DNA of 64,000 bases from JAAYAN01 sp964437215 (GTDB lineage: Bacteria > Bacteroidota > Ignavibacteria > Ignavibacteriales > Melioribacteraceae). Below, piece after piece: positions 9,112 to 18,193 of the stretch. The stretch covers positions 26,190-90,189 of the forward strand of contig CAYTFZ010000002.1 of assembly GCA_964437215.1 (NCBI GenBank), in the 5' to 3' direction. A program made the position numbers and the translations under genes. The first letter of the stretch is position 1, and each line of letters begins with the position of its first letter. The notes under the pieces are model-generated. The model searched no databases, was not told the DNA's origin, and worked only from the letters and a program-made list of their open reading frames with translations.

Positions 9112-9663
9112 ATGAAAAAATCTTTTCTATTAGTAGCTGCCGTTGTTATGATGGCATTCGCAGTAAACACAAACGCTCAAATGGCTGTTGGAATTCAAGG
9201 TTCGTTAGCATTACCTACTGGCGATGTTGGAGATTTGTATGATATGGGATTCGGCGGAACAGGTACATTCTTATATTCTGTAACTCCTGAAATACAGTTA
9301 ACAGGTTCTGTTGGATATTTAATGTTCAGCGGAAAAGATTTATATGACGGATTCGATTTCTCAATTATCCCTATAATGGTTGGCGGTAGATATAATTTTG
9401 AAGCCGGCAGTGTAAAACCTTACGTTTCTGCAGAAGTTGGCTTAGCAATGTCATCTTTTTCTGGAGAAGTATCATATTATGGATATACTTACAAAGTTGA
9501 CGAATCAGGTTCAGATTTTGCAATAGCTCCTGGTGCAGGTATCGTAATTCCTGTAAGTCCTAATGTTGGTGTTGATGTTAATGCAAAATATATTATGGTT
9601 ATGACAGAAGGCACAAGCACAAATATCATTGGCATTAATGCTGGTGTTCAAGTAGCTTTATAA
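9112..9663 (+). CDS. outer-membrane beta-barrel protein (porin family)
   Basis: Small 183-aa outer-membrane protein. A signal peptide ends at NTNAQ (about residue 23). The rest is alternating polar/aromatic strands (VGGRYNF, PYVSAEVGLAM, VGVDVNAKYIMV) typical of an eight-stranded OmpW/OmpA-like barrel, and it ends INAGVQVAL with a hydrophobic last residue. A strong intrinsic terminator follows directly, so it is a single-gene transcript, likely abundant. The exact ligand or role cannot be read from sequence. Confidence 0.75.
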   Translation: MKKSFLLVAAVVMMAFAVNTNAQMAVGIQGSLALPTGDVGDLYDMGFGGTGTFLYSVTPEIQLTGSVGYLMFSGKDLYDGFDFSIIPIMVGGRYNFEAGSVKPYVSAEVGLAMSSFSGEVSYYGYTYKVDESGSDFAIAPGAGIVIPVSPNVGVDVNAKYIMVMTEGTSTNIIGINAGVQVAL

Positions 9664-9686
9664 TTTTTAAAATTTGATTATGTATT

Positions 9687-9716
9687 AAAAAGGGGTTGAA
9701 TAAGCCCCTTTTTTAT
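9687..9716 (+). terminator. intrinsic terminator after the barrel gene
   Basis: AAAAAGGGG (9687-9695) pairs with CCCCTTTTT (9705-9713) around a 9-base loop, followed by T-rich sequence. It lies 24 bases after the stop codon at 9663. Confidence 0.85.
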
Positions 9717-9732
9717 TTTAAACCTCTTGAGC

Positions 9733-9787
9733 ATTTTCTCTATAAAAGATATAATGGCATTTACCAATATTGTAGATTTATACACAA
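9733..9787 (+). repeat. left copy of second 55-bp duplicate at an assembly gap
   Basis: Identical to 9888-9942 and ends exactly at the start of the N run, the same geometry and the same 55-base length as the first gap. Interpreted as an unmerged contig overlap. Confidence 0.9.
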
Positions 9788-9887
9788 NNNNNNNNNNNNN
9801 NNNNNNNNNNNNNNNNNNNNNNNNNNNNNNNNNNNNNNNNNNNNNNNNNNNNNNNNNNNNNNNNNNNNNNNNNNNNNNNNNNNNNNN
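9788..9887. other. assembly gap of 100 N
   Basis: Exactly 100 N between two identical 55-base copies. No gene can be placed across it. True length is unknown and may be zero. Confidence 0.95.
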
Positions 9888-9942
9888 ATTTTCTCTATAA
9901 AAGATATAATGGCATTTACCAATATTGTAGATTTATACACAA
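9888..9942 (+). repeat. right copy of second 55-bp duplicate
   Basis: Identical to 9733-9787; begins exactly after the N run. Confidence 0.9.
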
Positions 9943-10041
9943 GTATTAACAAACCAAAATATGTTACTAGAAAATTAAACCCAAATTAGTAACTAGAATA
10001 ATATTATGGCTGAGCTTTTATTGTTATTAAAAGATTATCGG
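9943..10041. other. intergenic region before the DUF1684 gene
   Basis: Together with 9664-9942 this makes a gene-free stretch of about 380 bases. It holds the terminator, the duplicate-flanked gap, and here an imperfect dyad (GTTACTA at 9963-9969 and TAGTAAC at 9987-9993) plus a weak stem CTTTTA/TAAAAG (10015-10033) near the end of the minus-strand gene. No gene is visible. Confidence 0.5.
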
Positions 10042-10941
10042 TCAATGCTCTCCGTATTTCTTTTCACCAGCTTCAATTTTAACACGCAAAAAGTTTTCTT
10101 TATGCGGCAGGGGACAGGTTGCATATTTTGTAAGCGCGCAAGGCGGGTTGTAACTTTTATTAAAGTCAAGAAGCACATTCCCAGAACTATCCGGCGCTTT
10201 AGTATATAAAAATCTGCCTGCTCCGTAAGTTTCTTCGCCGTTGGTTTTATCTGCAAAAATTATAAATAATTCATCTCTCCCAATCGGTTCCAAAGTGTAT
10301 TCTTTGTCGAACAATCTAAAGAATAACATCCCGTAACTTGTGTCTTGCGTTGTTGTTCCAAGCACTGTAGGGATTGTAATAATTTTTGGCTGCGGATATG
10401 GTTTAAACTTTGCAGTAATTTTATACCCCTCATTCACCGGGAATCTTTCAATGCCTTTAAAGTTTTTTGCTGCTTCGTTTTTTAAATCACGGAAACGGAT
10501 ACCCATTTCACCATCCCTGTTTATTAAATTCCATCGTATGTTGTTGTAACTGAAATATTGGATATCACCTGCAAGATCGTCTTTCATTACTATTTCAGTA
10601 ATAGTTGAATCTCCAAGTTTTATATTTACGTTTTTATTTGGAATTAAAGTAACAACGCCGTTTTTAAATATAAATTTTCCCATCACATCCGGTATATTTT
10701 TGCCGGAAACAATAATATCATTTTTATCGGAAGAACCAAAAGAATTTTCTCCTTCTTTAAGCCAGAATCTTCCAACAAGATTAAGCCAGCCGTCATCAGC
10801 TTTTAATCTTTCAATTCGTTTTTTATGCCATTCGTTAAGTTCGTTAATATATTTCAAATCTGCATCCGGTTGTTTTTTACATCCTGAAGAAAGAATAAGA
10901 ATTAAAGAAAAAAGTAAGAATTGCGCTGACAGCTTAAACAT
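10042..10941 (-). CDS. DUF1684 family lipoprotein
   Basis: 299-aa lipoprotein: a hydrophobic signal ends in ILSSGC with C21 as the lipidation site. The C-terminal part carries the DUF1684 signature (DFNKSYNPPCALTKYATCPLP, then EAGEKKY). The family is widespread in Bacteroidota and its function is unknown. It stands alone, divergent from carA across 182 bases. Length fits family members. Confidence 0.85.
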   Translation of the reverse strand: MFKLSAQFLLFSLILILSSGCKKQPDADLKYINELNEWHKKRIERLKADDGWLNLVGRFWLKEGENSFGSSDKNDIIVSGKNIPDVMGKFIFKNGVVTLIPNKNVNIKLGDSTITEIVMKDDLAGDIQYFSYNNIRWNLINRDGEMGIRFRDLKNEAAKNFKGIERFPVNEGYKITAKFKPYPQPKIITIPTVLGTTTQDTSYGMLFFRLFDKEYTLEPIGRDELFIIFADKTNGEETYGAGRFLYTKAPDSSGNVLLDFNKSYNPPCALTKYATCPLPHKENFLRVKIEAGEKKYGEH

Positions 10942-11057
10942 AAAATCCTCATAAAAAGTTAATAATTATTATAATACATAAATATTCACATTTTATTCAC
11001 TAATACGAATATTTGTAATAACATAAAACAAAATAGCGAATAATATTGAAATAATAT

Positions 11058-11089
11058 TTTGGAAATAAATTCTGATTTCCTTAATTTTG
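11058..11089 (+). promoter_or_regulatory. Bacteroidota-type promoter of carAB
   Basis: TTTG (11058-11061) and TAATTTTG (11082-11089) match the Bacteroidota -33 TTTG and -7 TAnnTTTG boxes exactly, with a 20-base spacer. Transcription would start about 7 bases later, leaving a leader of roughly 28 bases before carA. Confidence 0.65.
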
Positions 11090-11123
11090 CGTGATTTATT
11101 AAAATTAAAAATAGCAGAAAAAA

Positions 11124-12203
11124 ATGAAATTACAAATACCAGAAATAAAAGCTTTTCTTGAACTTGAAGACGGAAGCCGGTTTGAAGGGAAATTAATTGG
11201 TTTTCCGGAATCGAAAGCCGGAGAAGTTGTATTTAATACCGGTATGGTTGGTTATCCCGAAGCGCTTACTGATCCATCCTACAAAGGACAGATTTTAACA
11301 GTTTCATATCCTTTAGTAGGAAATTACGGGGTTCCTTCTAAAAAAATAGCAGACAGAATTGATATAAATTTCGAATCAGAAAAAATCCACGCCCACGGCC
11401 TGATTATATCAGATTATTCGGTTGATTACAGCCATCATTCTGCGGTACAGTCTCTTTCCACCTGGCTTTACAATAATCATATTCCGGGAATTTACGATAT
11501 TGATACCCGGATGATGACAAAAATATTACGCGAAAAAGGCTCGATGCTTGGCAGAATAATTGTTGAAAACAATTCAGTGGATTTTTTCGATCCCAACAAA
11601 GAAAATTTAGTTGCTCAGGTTTGTCCCGAAAAAACAGAAGTTTACGGAGACGGTAATAAAACAGTAATATTAATAGACTGCGGCTGTAAAACAAGTATTT
11701 TAACCGATCTTTTGAAAAGAGGCGTAAAAGTAAAACGTGTTCCTTACGATTTTGATTTTAAGGAAGCGGAATTTGACGGCGTTCTTATTTCCAACGGTCC
11801 CGGCGACCCGGCTGTTTATAATAATATAGTTGACTCAGTAAAACATCTTCTTACATTAGGAAAACCAGTTATGGGAATTTGCCTTGGCCATCAGATACTT
11901 TCTCTTGCCGCGGGTGCAAAATCCTTTAAAATGAAATACGGTCACCGAAGCCAGAATCAGCCGGTTCAAGATAATATTACAAAAAAATGTTTTATCACTT
12001 CGCAAAATCACGGCTATGCGGTTGATGTAAATGAATTGCCGAAAGATTGGATAAACTGGTTTAGCAACTTAAACGATGGCACAAACGAGGGAATCAGGCA
12101 TAAAAGTCTCCCTTATATGAGCGTTCAGTTTCACCCCGAAGCTTGTCCCGGTCCGGTTGACACTGCTTACATTTTTGATGAATTTATAAATTTAATGAAA
12201 TAA
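11124..12203 (+). CDS. carA: carbamoyl-phosphate synthase small subunit
   Basis: Glutaminase subunit that supplies ammonia to CarB for carbamoyl phosphate, used in pyrimidine and arginine synthesis. The N-terminal CPSase domain (about 1-150) is followed by a class I glutamine amidotransferase with the nucleophile C253 in GICLGHQ and the catalytic His/Glu at H337/E339 in QFHPE. The 359 aa length is standard. carB begins 2 bases after the stop. Preceded by a well-formed promoter. Confidence 0.97.
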   Translation: MKLQIPEIKAFLELEDGSRFEGKLIGFPESKAGEVVFNTGMVGYPEALTDPSYKGQILTVSYPLVGNYGVPSKKIADRIDINFESEKIHAHGLIISDYSVDYSHHSAVQSLSTWLYNNHIPGIYDIDTRMMTKILREKGSMLGRIIVENNSVDFFDPNKENLVAQVCPEKTEVYGDGNKTVILIDCGCKTSILTDLLKRGVKVKRVPYDFDFKEAEFDGVLISNGPGDPAVYNNIVDSVKHLLTLGKPVMGICLGHQILSLAAGAKSFKMKYGHRSQNQPVQDNITKKCFITSQNHGYAVDVNELPKDWINWFSNLNDGTNEGIRHKSLPYMSVQFHPEACPGPVDTAYIFDEFINLMK

Positions 12204-12204
12204 T

Positions 12205-15200
12205 ATGAAAAAAAAATATAACAAAGTTTTAATCCTTGGAAGCTCTGCGCTAAAAATAGGCGAAGCTGGAGAATTCGATTATTCCGGAAGTCAGGCAATA
12301 AAGGCACTGAAAGAAGAAGGTATAGAAACAATTCTTATCAATCCTAATATTGCAACAATACAGACCTCCGATCATCTTGCAAGCAAAGTTTATTTTCTGC
12401 CTGTAACAACAGAATTTGTAGAAAGAATTATTATCAAAGAAAAACCAGACGGAATTTTGCTTAGTTTTGGCGGACAAACAGCTTTAAACTGCGGAGTTGA
12501 TCTTTATCTTAAAGGAATACTCGAAAAGCATAATGTTGAAGTTCTTGGAACACCGGTTGAAACAATTATAAACACCGAGGACCGCGCAAAGTTCAATAAA
12601 AAGCTTGATGAAGTTGGTGTTACATATCCTAAAAGCAAAGCGGTAAACTCAGTTGACGAAGCTCTTGAAATAAGCGAAAAATTAGGTTTCCCGGTAATTA
12701 TAAGAATTGCTTATGCGCTCGGCGGACTTGGAAGCGGTGTTTGCCGGAATCGCGAAGAAGTTGTTGCTTTGGCTTCTAAAGCTTTATCGTATGCTGAACA
12801 GATTTTAGTTGAGGAGTACCTTGAAGGCTGGAAGGAGATTGAATACGAAGTTGTTCGCGATTGCGAGGATAACTGCATAACCGTATGCAATATGGAAAAT
12901 TTCGATCCGATGGGAATTCATACCGGCGAAAGTATAGTTGTTGCACCGAGCCAAACCCTTTCCGATCACGATTATCATAAATTGCGCGAAGTTGCAATAA
13001 GAGTAATCAGGCATTTGGGAATTGTTGGAGAGTGCAATATTCAATATGCTTTCAGCAAAGAATCGGATGAATACCGCGTTATTGAAGTTAATGCCCGGCT
13101 TTCAAGAAGTTCGGCGCTAGCATCAAAAGCAACCGGATACCCGCTGGCATTCATTGCCGCAAAATTAGCTTTGGGTTATCCGCTTTACGATTTAAGAAAT
13201 TCTATTACAAAAACAACTTCTGCATTTTTCGAGCCTGCACTCGATTACATTGTTGTAAAAATTCCGCGTTGGGATTTGAAAAAATTCCGTCACGTAACAA
13301 CAAAAATCGGTTCGTCAATGAAATCCGTCGGCGAAGTAATGGCAATCGGCAGAAAATTCGAGGAAGCCTTGCAGAAAGCTTTAAGAATGCTTGATATCGG
13401 GGCAAAAGGTTTGGTTGCAAATGCAAAGAAATATAATACAGAAAATCTCGATGAAGTTTTAGCCGTTCCAAGCGAAGACAGAATTTTTGCAATTGCAGCA
13501 GCTTTGGAAAATAATTATTCGGTTGAGCAGATTAGTAAAATTACTCATATCGAAAAGTGGTTTATTCACAAATTAAAAAATATTATTGATATTGAAAACA
13601 AGCTGAAAGAATATAAAGATACCAGTTTCGAAAAAGAACTGCTTCTTGAAGCCAAAAAACTGGGATTTTCGGATGAGCAGATAGGCATTCTTACCGAAAA
13701 CGAAGAAGATGCAATCTATAATTTGCGCCAGCTTTATAAAATATCTCCATTTACAAGACAGATTGATACGCTTGCAGCTGAATTTCCTGCAAAGACAAAT
13801 TATCTTTATCTCACTTATAATTCCAGTCAGGATGACATTGATTTTAGAACTTTACACAATTCCATGGTAATTCTTGGTTCCGGTCCTTACAGAATAGGAA
13901 GTTCTGTTGAATTTGACTGGTGCTGTGTTAATGCCGGAAAAGTTTTAAGCGCCGAAGGAAAATCTTCGGTTATGATAAACTGCAATCCTGAAACTGTAAG
14001 TACCGATTACGATGAATTTGAGGCTTTGTTTTTTGAGGAACTGACTCACGAAACCGTTCGCGAAATAAATAACAAACTTCATCCTGAAGGATTTATTATT
14101 TCGATGGGAGGACAAGTGCCTAATAATCTTGCAATGAAAATGCATAAAAGCAGGATTCGGATTCTTGGAACTTCTCCGCATAAAATTGATGAAGCCGAGG
14201 ACAGAAGTAAATTTTCGAGTATGCTCGATAAAATAGGAGTAAGGCAGCCCGATTGGAAAGAACTTACTTCAAAAGAAAGCGCTTTTGAATTTGCTGCCCA
14301 GGTAGGATATCCTGTTTTAGTGCGCCCTTCGTATGTGCTTAGCGGTGCTGCAATGGGTGTGGCTTCAAACGAAAAAGAACTCGATAAATTTCTTCAGCGT
14401 GCGACCGATATTTCGAAAGACCATCCTACAGTTATCAGTAAATATATGATAAATGCAAAAGAGCTTGAGTTCGATGGCGTTGCACAGGAAGGAGAATTGG
14501 TTGCTTATGCAATTTCGGAACACGTTGAAAACGCAGGAGTTCATTCGGGAGACGCAACATTGGTATTGCCTCCGCAAAGAACTTATCTCGAAACAATGCG
14601 GCAGATTAAAAAAATTGCCGGAAAGATTGCTGTTGCATTAAAAATAAACGGACCTTTTAATATTCAGTTTATTGCCAGAGATAATAATGTTAAAGTTATT
14701 GAGTGCAATCTAAGAGCATCGCGAAGTTTTCCTTTTGTATCGAAAACATTTAAAAAGAATTTTATTGAAATAGCAACAAAAGTTATTTTAGGCAAAAAAG
14801 TTGAAAAATTTGACAGCAATCTTTTTGATTATGATTATGTAGCTGTTAAAGCTCCTCAGTTTTCGTTTACCAGACTTGAAGGGGCTGATCCTACTACCGG
14901 TGTAGAAATGGCATCGACAGGCGAAGTTGCCTGCTTTGGTGAAAACTTTAATCAGGCATTCTTAAAAGCCCTTATTTCAGTGGGTTATCATTTCCCTATT
15001 ATAAATGTATTAATTTCTTCGGGAACCATTGAATCGAAAGTTGAATTGCTTGAAGGCTGCAGATTAATGCAGGCTCGGGGTATTAAATTTTATGCTACTC
15101 CCGGTACTGCTAATTTTATGTGCGAAAACGGATTGGAGGTTGAAAAACTGGAATTTCCTTTAGATAATAACACAATAAATGCAGTTGAAATAATTAAACA

Positions 15201-15402
15201 AGGTAAAGTTGATCTTGTAATAAATATCCCAAAAAATTATCAGGAAACAGAACTTACAAACGATTACCTTATCCGAAGAGCGGCTGTTGATTTTAAAATA
15301 CCTCTGATAACAAACAGACAAGTTGCTATGCGGCTTGCAGAAGCTCTTTATACAACTGACCCGTTGAATCTTGGCATAAGAAGCTGGGATGAGTATAAAT
15401 AA
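12205..15402 (+). CDS. carB: carbamoyl-phosphate synthase large subunit
   Basis: Synthetase subunit that makes carbamoyl phosphate from bicarbonate, ammonia and two ATP. 1065 aa with two homologous ATP-grasp halves (starting KVLILGSSALKIGEAGEFDYSG and VILGSGPYRIGSSVEFDW), an oligomerisation region between them, and a C-terminal MGS-like allosteric domain (about 935-1065). Normal length, no frameshift. Paired with carA 2 bases upstream. Confidence 0.97.
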   Translation: MKKKYNKVLILGSSALKIGEAGEFDYSGSQAIKALKEEGIETILINPNIATIQTSDHLASKVYFLPVTTEFVERIIIKEKPDGILLSFGGQTALNCGVDLYLKGILEKHNVEVLGTPVETIINTEDRAKFNKKLDEVGVTYPKSKAVNSVDEALEISEKLGFPVIIRIAYALGGLGSGVCRNREEVVALASKALSYAEQILVEEYLEGWKEIEYEVVRDCEDNCITVCNMENFDPMGIHTGESIVVAPSQTLSDHDYHKLREVAIRVIRHLGIVGECNIQYAFSKESDEYRVIEVNARLSRSSALASKATGYPLAFIAAKLALGYPLYDLRNSITKTTSAFFEPALDYIVVKIPRWDLKKFRHVTTKIGSSMKSVGEVMAIGRKFEEALQKALRMLDIGAKGLVANAKKYNTENLDEVLAVPSEDRIFAIAAALENNYSVEQISKITHIEKWFIHKLKNIIDIENKLKEYKDTSFEKELLLEAKKLGFSDEQIGILTENEEDAIYNLRQLYKISPFTRQIDTLAAEFPAKTNYLYLTYNSSQDDIDFRTLHNSMVILGSGPYRIGSSVEFDWCCVNAGKVLSAEGKSSVMINCNPETVSTDYDEFEALFFEELTHETVREINNKLHPEGFIISMGGQVPNNLAMKMHKSRIRILGTSPHKIDEAEDRSKFSSMLDKIGVRQPDWKELTSKESAFEFAAQVGYPVLVRPSYVLSGAAMGVASNEKELDKFLQRATDISKDHPTVISKYMINAKELEFDGVAQEGELVAYAISEHVENAGVHSGDATLVLPPQRTYLETMRQIKKIAGKIAVALKINGPFNIQFIARDNNVKVIECNLRASRSFPFVSKTFKKNFIEIATKVILGKKVEKFDSNLFDYDYVAVKAPQFSFTRLEGADPTTGVEMASTGEVACFGENFNQAFLKALISVGYHFPIINVLISSGTIESKVELLEGCRLMQARGIKFYATPGTANFMCENGLEVEKLEFPLDNNTINAVEIIKQGKVDLVINIPKNYQETELTNDYLIRRAAVDFKIPLITNRQVAMRLAEALYTTDPLNLGIRSWDEYK

Positions 15403-15435
15403 GTATAAAAATTTATGCCAAAAATGTTAAAAGTT

Positions 15436-15467
15436 CTTGCAAATAAATATAAATAAGTTTATTTTTG
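15436..15467 (+). promoter_or_regulatory. Bacteroidota-type promoter of the tRNA pair
   Basis: CTTG (15436-15439), a 20-base spacer, then TATTTTTG (15460-15467), an exact TAnnTTTG box. The predicted transcription start is about 7 bases further on, a few bases before the tRNA-Leu 5' end at 15481. It has the same 20-base spacing as the carA promoter. Confidence 0.65.
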
Positions 15468-15480
15468 TGCTTCATTTGTT

Positions 15481-15565
15481 GCCGGGGTGGCGGAATGGTA
15501 GACGCACTGGACTTAAAATCCAGTGGGAGGTTTCTCCCGTACCGGTTCGAGTCCGGTCCTCGGTA
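15481..15565 (+). tRNA. tRNA-Leu (anticodon TAA)
   Basis: Class II tRNA with a long variable arm (GTGGGAGGTTTCTCCCGT region). The acceptor stem GCCGGGG pairs with CCTCGGT (two G-U pairs), discriminator A. The anticodon loop reads CTTAAAA, giving TAA. The T-arm carries GGTTCGAGTCC. No CCA is encoded; it must be added by the CCA enzyme. Confidence 0.96.
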
Positions 15566-15582
15566 CACAAATTAAAGTTCTA

Positions 15583-15656
15583 GGGTTCTTAGCTCAGCTG
15601 GTTAGAGCGTCTGCTTGACGTGCAGAAGGCCAGAGGTTCGAATCCTCTAGAACCCA
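15583..15656 (+). tRNA. tRNA-Val (anticodon GAC)
   Basis: Cloverleaf with acceptor stem GGGTTCT/AGAACCC, D-arm containing AGCTCAGCTGGTTAGAGC, anticodon stem TCTGC/GCAGA and loop TTGACGT, so the anticodon is GAC (valine). The T-arm has the usual GGTTCGAATCC. CCA is not encoded. 17 bases separate it from tRNA-Leu, so both probably share one transcript. Confidence 0.96.
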
Positions 15657-15704
15657 CAAATAACCGGAGTAAAATCCGTTTTTTTTTAAATTTGTGATTA
15701 AAAG

Positions 15705-17627
15705 ATGAATAGTATAAAAATAACGTTTCCTGATGGTTCTGCTAAGGAATTTTGTAAAGGAATTACTCCGGCAGAAATTGCAGAATCTATTTCTCGCGGA
15801 TTAGCTGAAAACGCAATTGTTGCAAAGATTAACAACGAGTTAAAAGAGCTTACAACCACTATAAATGAAGATTCAAAACTTCAAATCATCACGTTCAACG
15901 ATCCCGAAGGTAAAGAAACATATTGGCATTCTACTTCTCATCTGATGGCTCACGCAATTCAAAGTTTGTATCCAGAAGCAAAATTCGGTGTGGGACCTGC
16001 CATTGAAACCGGGTTTTATTACGATATTGATATTAATAGCCAGCTTACGGAAACAGAACTTGAAAAGATTGAAAAAAAGATGATAGAACTTGCGCAGGCA
16101 GGTAATAAATTTCAGCGTAAAGAATTATCAAAAGAAGAAGCTGTCTCTTTTTTTAAGCAAAAAAACGATAAATATAAACTTGAAATTATTTCAGGTTTAA
16201 ACGAAGATGAAGAAAAAATAAGTATATACAACGAAGGCGATTTTACAGATCTTTGCATCGGGCCGCATCTTCCTTCAACCAAACTTATTAAATTTGTAAA
16301 ACTATTATCGGTTTCGGGCAGTTATTGGCGCGGTGATGAAAAAAGAGACCGTATGCAGCGGATTTATGGTATTTCTTTCCCGAAAAAGAAAATGCTTGAA
16401 GACCATTTAACATTTTTGGAAGAAGCAAAAAAACGCGATCACAGAAAACTTGGAAAGCAGCTTGATCTTTTCAGTGTTCAGGATGAAGCCGGTGCCGGAC
16501 TTATTTATTGGCATCCCAAAGGTGCGAAAGTAAGATATACTATAGAAGAATTCTGGAAAAAAGCCCATCTTAAAAACGGATATGAACTTCTTTATTCTCC
16601 GCATATCGGCAAAAGCTGGCTTTGGGAAACAAGCGGGCACCTTGTTAACTACAAAGAAAATATGTATGCATCTATGAAAATTGACGATCAGGATTATTAT
16701 ATAAAACCGATGAATTGTCCTTTTCATATTCTAATATATAAATCTAAATTGAGGTCATACCGCGATCTGCCGTTAAGATGGGCAGAATTGGGTACTGTTT
16801 ACAGATACGAAAAAAGCGGCGTACTGCATGGTTTGCTAAGGGTACGCGGTTTTACCCAGGATGATGCGCACATCTTTTGCGCCCAGGAAACAATTGAGGA
16901 CGAGATAATTGAGGTTATAAGGTTTTGCCAGTTCATGTGGAAATCCTTTGGATTTAACGATCTGAAATTTTATATTTCTACTCGTCCCGAAAAAGCAGTT
17001 GGTGAAGAAGTTCTTTGGAATAAGGCTACTCAATCTCTTAAATCAGCTTTGGAAAAAGAGAATATTGAATATGAGCTTGATGAAGGCGGCGGAGCATTTT
17101 ACGGACCCAAAATTGATATTAAGATAAAAGATGCTTTAAACCGCGAATGGCAGATGAGCACAATTCAATTTGATTTTAATCTGCCCGAAAGATTTGATAT
17201 GAAATATATCGGGGAAGACGGAAAAGAACACAGACCTTTTATGGTGCACAGGGCTTTACTTGGTTCCATCGAAAGGTTTATGGGTGTTCTTATTGAGCAT
17301 TTCGCAGGAGCATTTCCAGTTTGGCTGGCTCCGGTTCAGGTTGCTGTAATTCCAGTATCGCAGAATTTTATGGATTATGCAGAAAAAGTAACAAAAATAT
17401 TAAATGAAAAGGAAATTTCTGCAGAGCTTGATAAACGAAATGAAAAAATAGGTTATAAAATAAGAGACTGGGAAACAAATAAAGTTCCTTATATGCTTAT
17501 AATAGGTGAAAAAGAAAAAGATGCACAAACCGTATCGGTAAGAAAGCATAAAGAAGGCGATATTGGTTCATTAAGTATAGATGAATTTGTTACAAAAATT
17601 TCAAATGAAATAATTAACAAAAAATAA
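15705..17627 (+). CDS. thrS: threonyl-tRNA synthetase
   Basis: Class II synthetase charging tRNA-Thr, 640 aa. TGS domain (about 1-62), the editing domain with HSTSHLMAHA, the catalytic core with zinc ligands in MNCPFH, motif 2 and motif 3 (HRALLGSIERF), and a C-terminal anticodon-binding domain. It heads the translation block thrS-infC-rpmI-rplT-pheST, a conserved order. The ATG at 15705 gives the expected N-terminus. Confidence 0.97.
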   Translation: MNSIKITFPDGSAKEFCKGITPAEIAESISRGLAENAIVAKINNELKELTTTINEDSKLQIITFNDPEGKETYWHSTSHLMAHAIQSLYPEAKFGVGPAIETGFYYDIDINSQLTETELEKIEKKMIELAQAGNKFQRKELSKEEAVSFFKQKNDKYKLEIISGLNEDEEKISIYNEGDFTDLCIGPHLPSTKLIKFVKLLSVSGSYWRGDEKRDRMQRIYGISFPKKKMLEDHLTFLEEAKKRDHRKLGKQLDLFSVQDEAGAGLIYWHPKGAKVRYTIEEFWKKAHLKNGYELLYSPHIGKSWLWETSGHLVNYKENMYASMKIDDQDYYIKPMNCPFHILIYKSKLRSYRDLPLRWAELGTVYRYEKSGVLHGLLRVRGFTQDDAHIFCAQETIEDEIIEVIRFCQFMWKSFGFNDLKFYISTRPEKAVGEEVLWNKATQSLKSALEKENIEYELDEGGGAFYGPKIDIKIKDALNREWQMSTIQFDFNLPERFDMKYIGEDGKEHRPFMVHRALLGSIERFMGVLIEHFAGAFPVWLAPVQVAVIPVSQNFMDYAEKVTKILNEKEISAELDKRNEKIGYKIRDWETNKVPYMLIIGEKEKDAQTVSVRKHKEGDIGSLSIDEFVTKISNEIINKK

Positions 17628-17648
17628 TAACAAATCAGAGAGGAATTT

Positions 17649-18176
17649 ATCACAAAGATAAAACAACGTGTCAACGACGAAATTACATCTCCGCAGGTTA
17701 GAGTTATAGATGTTGACGGATCACAAGTTGGTGTACTTAATATTAAAGAAGCAATACGAAGAGCAGAAGAAAAGGAATTAGATTTAGTGGAAATTGCGCC
17801 TCAGGCTGTTCCGCCTGTGTGCAAAATTATAGATTTTGGAAAATTTCAGTACGAAGTTCAAAAGAAGGAAAAATTACAGAAAAAGAATCAGACAGTTACA
17901 ATTCTTAAAGAAATAAGACTTCATCCTAACACTGATCAGCATGATTTTGATTTTAAAGCGCGTCATGCCGAAAAGTTTTTAGAAGAAGGAAATAAAGTTA
18001 AAGCTTCAGTGATTTTTAAAGGAAGAGAACTTGCTTATAAAGAACACGGAGAAGCTTTACTGCTAAAGTTTATTGAAAGATTACAAGATAATGCCAAATT
18101 AGAGCAGGAAGTACGGTTTGAAGGAAAAGCAATGCATGCTATATTGGCGCCAATAAAGGTTAAAAAAAAGAAATAA
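17649..18176 (+). CDS. infC: translation initiation factor IF-3 (ATC start)
   Basis: IF-3 keeps ribosomal subunits apart and checks the initiator codon. The N-domain sequence KIKQRVNDEITSPQVRVIDVDG is conserved and lies upstream of any ATG, GTG or TTG; the first such codon (GTG 17787) would remove 46 residues of the N-domain. The frame is bounded upstream by a TAA at 17628. The only fitting start is ATC at 17649, behind the purine-rich AGAGAGGAA (17637-17645). The resulting length of 175 aa is normal. Rare starts (AUU, AUC, AUA) are a known infC trait that lets IF-3 repress its own translation. Confidence 0.93.
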   Translation: MTKIKQRVNDEITSPQVRVIDVDGSQVGVLNIKEAIRRAEEKELDLVEIAPQAVPPVCKIIDFGKFQYEVQKKEKLQKKNQTVTILKEIRLHPNTDQHDFDFKARHAEKFLEEGNKVKASVIFKGRELAYKEHGEALLLKFIERLQDNAKLEQEVRFEGKAMHAILAPIKVKKKK

Positions 18177-18193
18177 TGTAAGGTGAATAATTT

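Noticed and set aside
9696..9989. 97-aa reading frame across the second gap
   Set aside because: Made of N and duplicated terminator-region sequence; no ribosome binding site and no protein-like composition.
17787..18176. infC starting at GTG 17787
   Set aside because: This would remove 46 conserved residues of the IF-3 N-domain that are encoded just upstream in the same frame.
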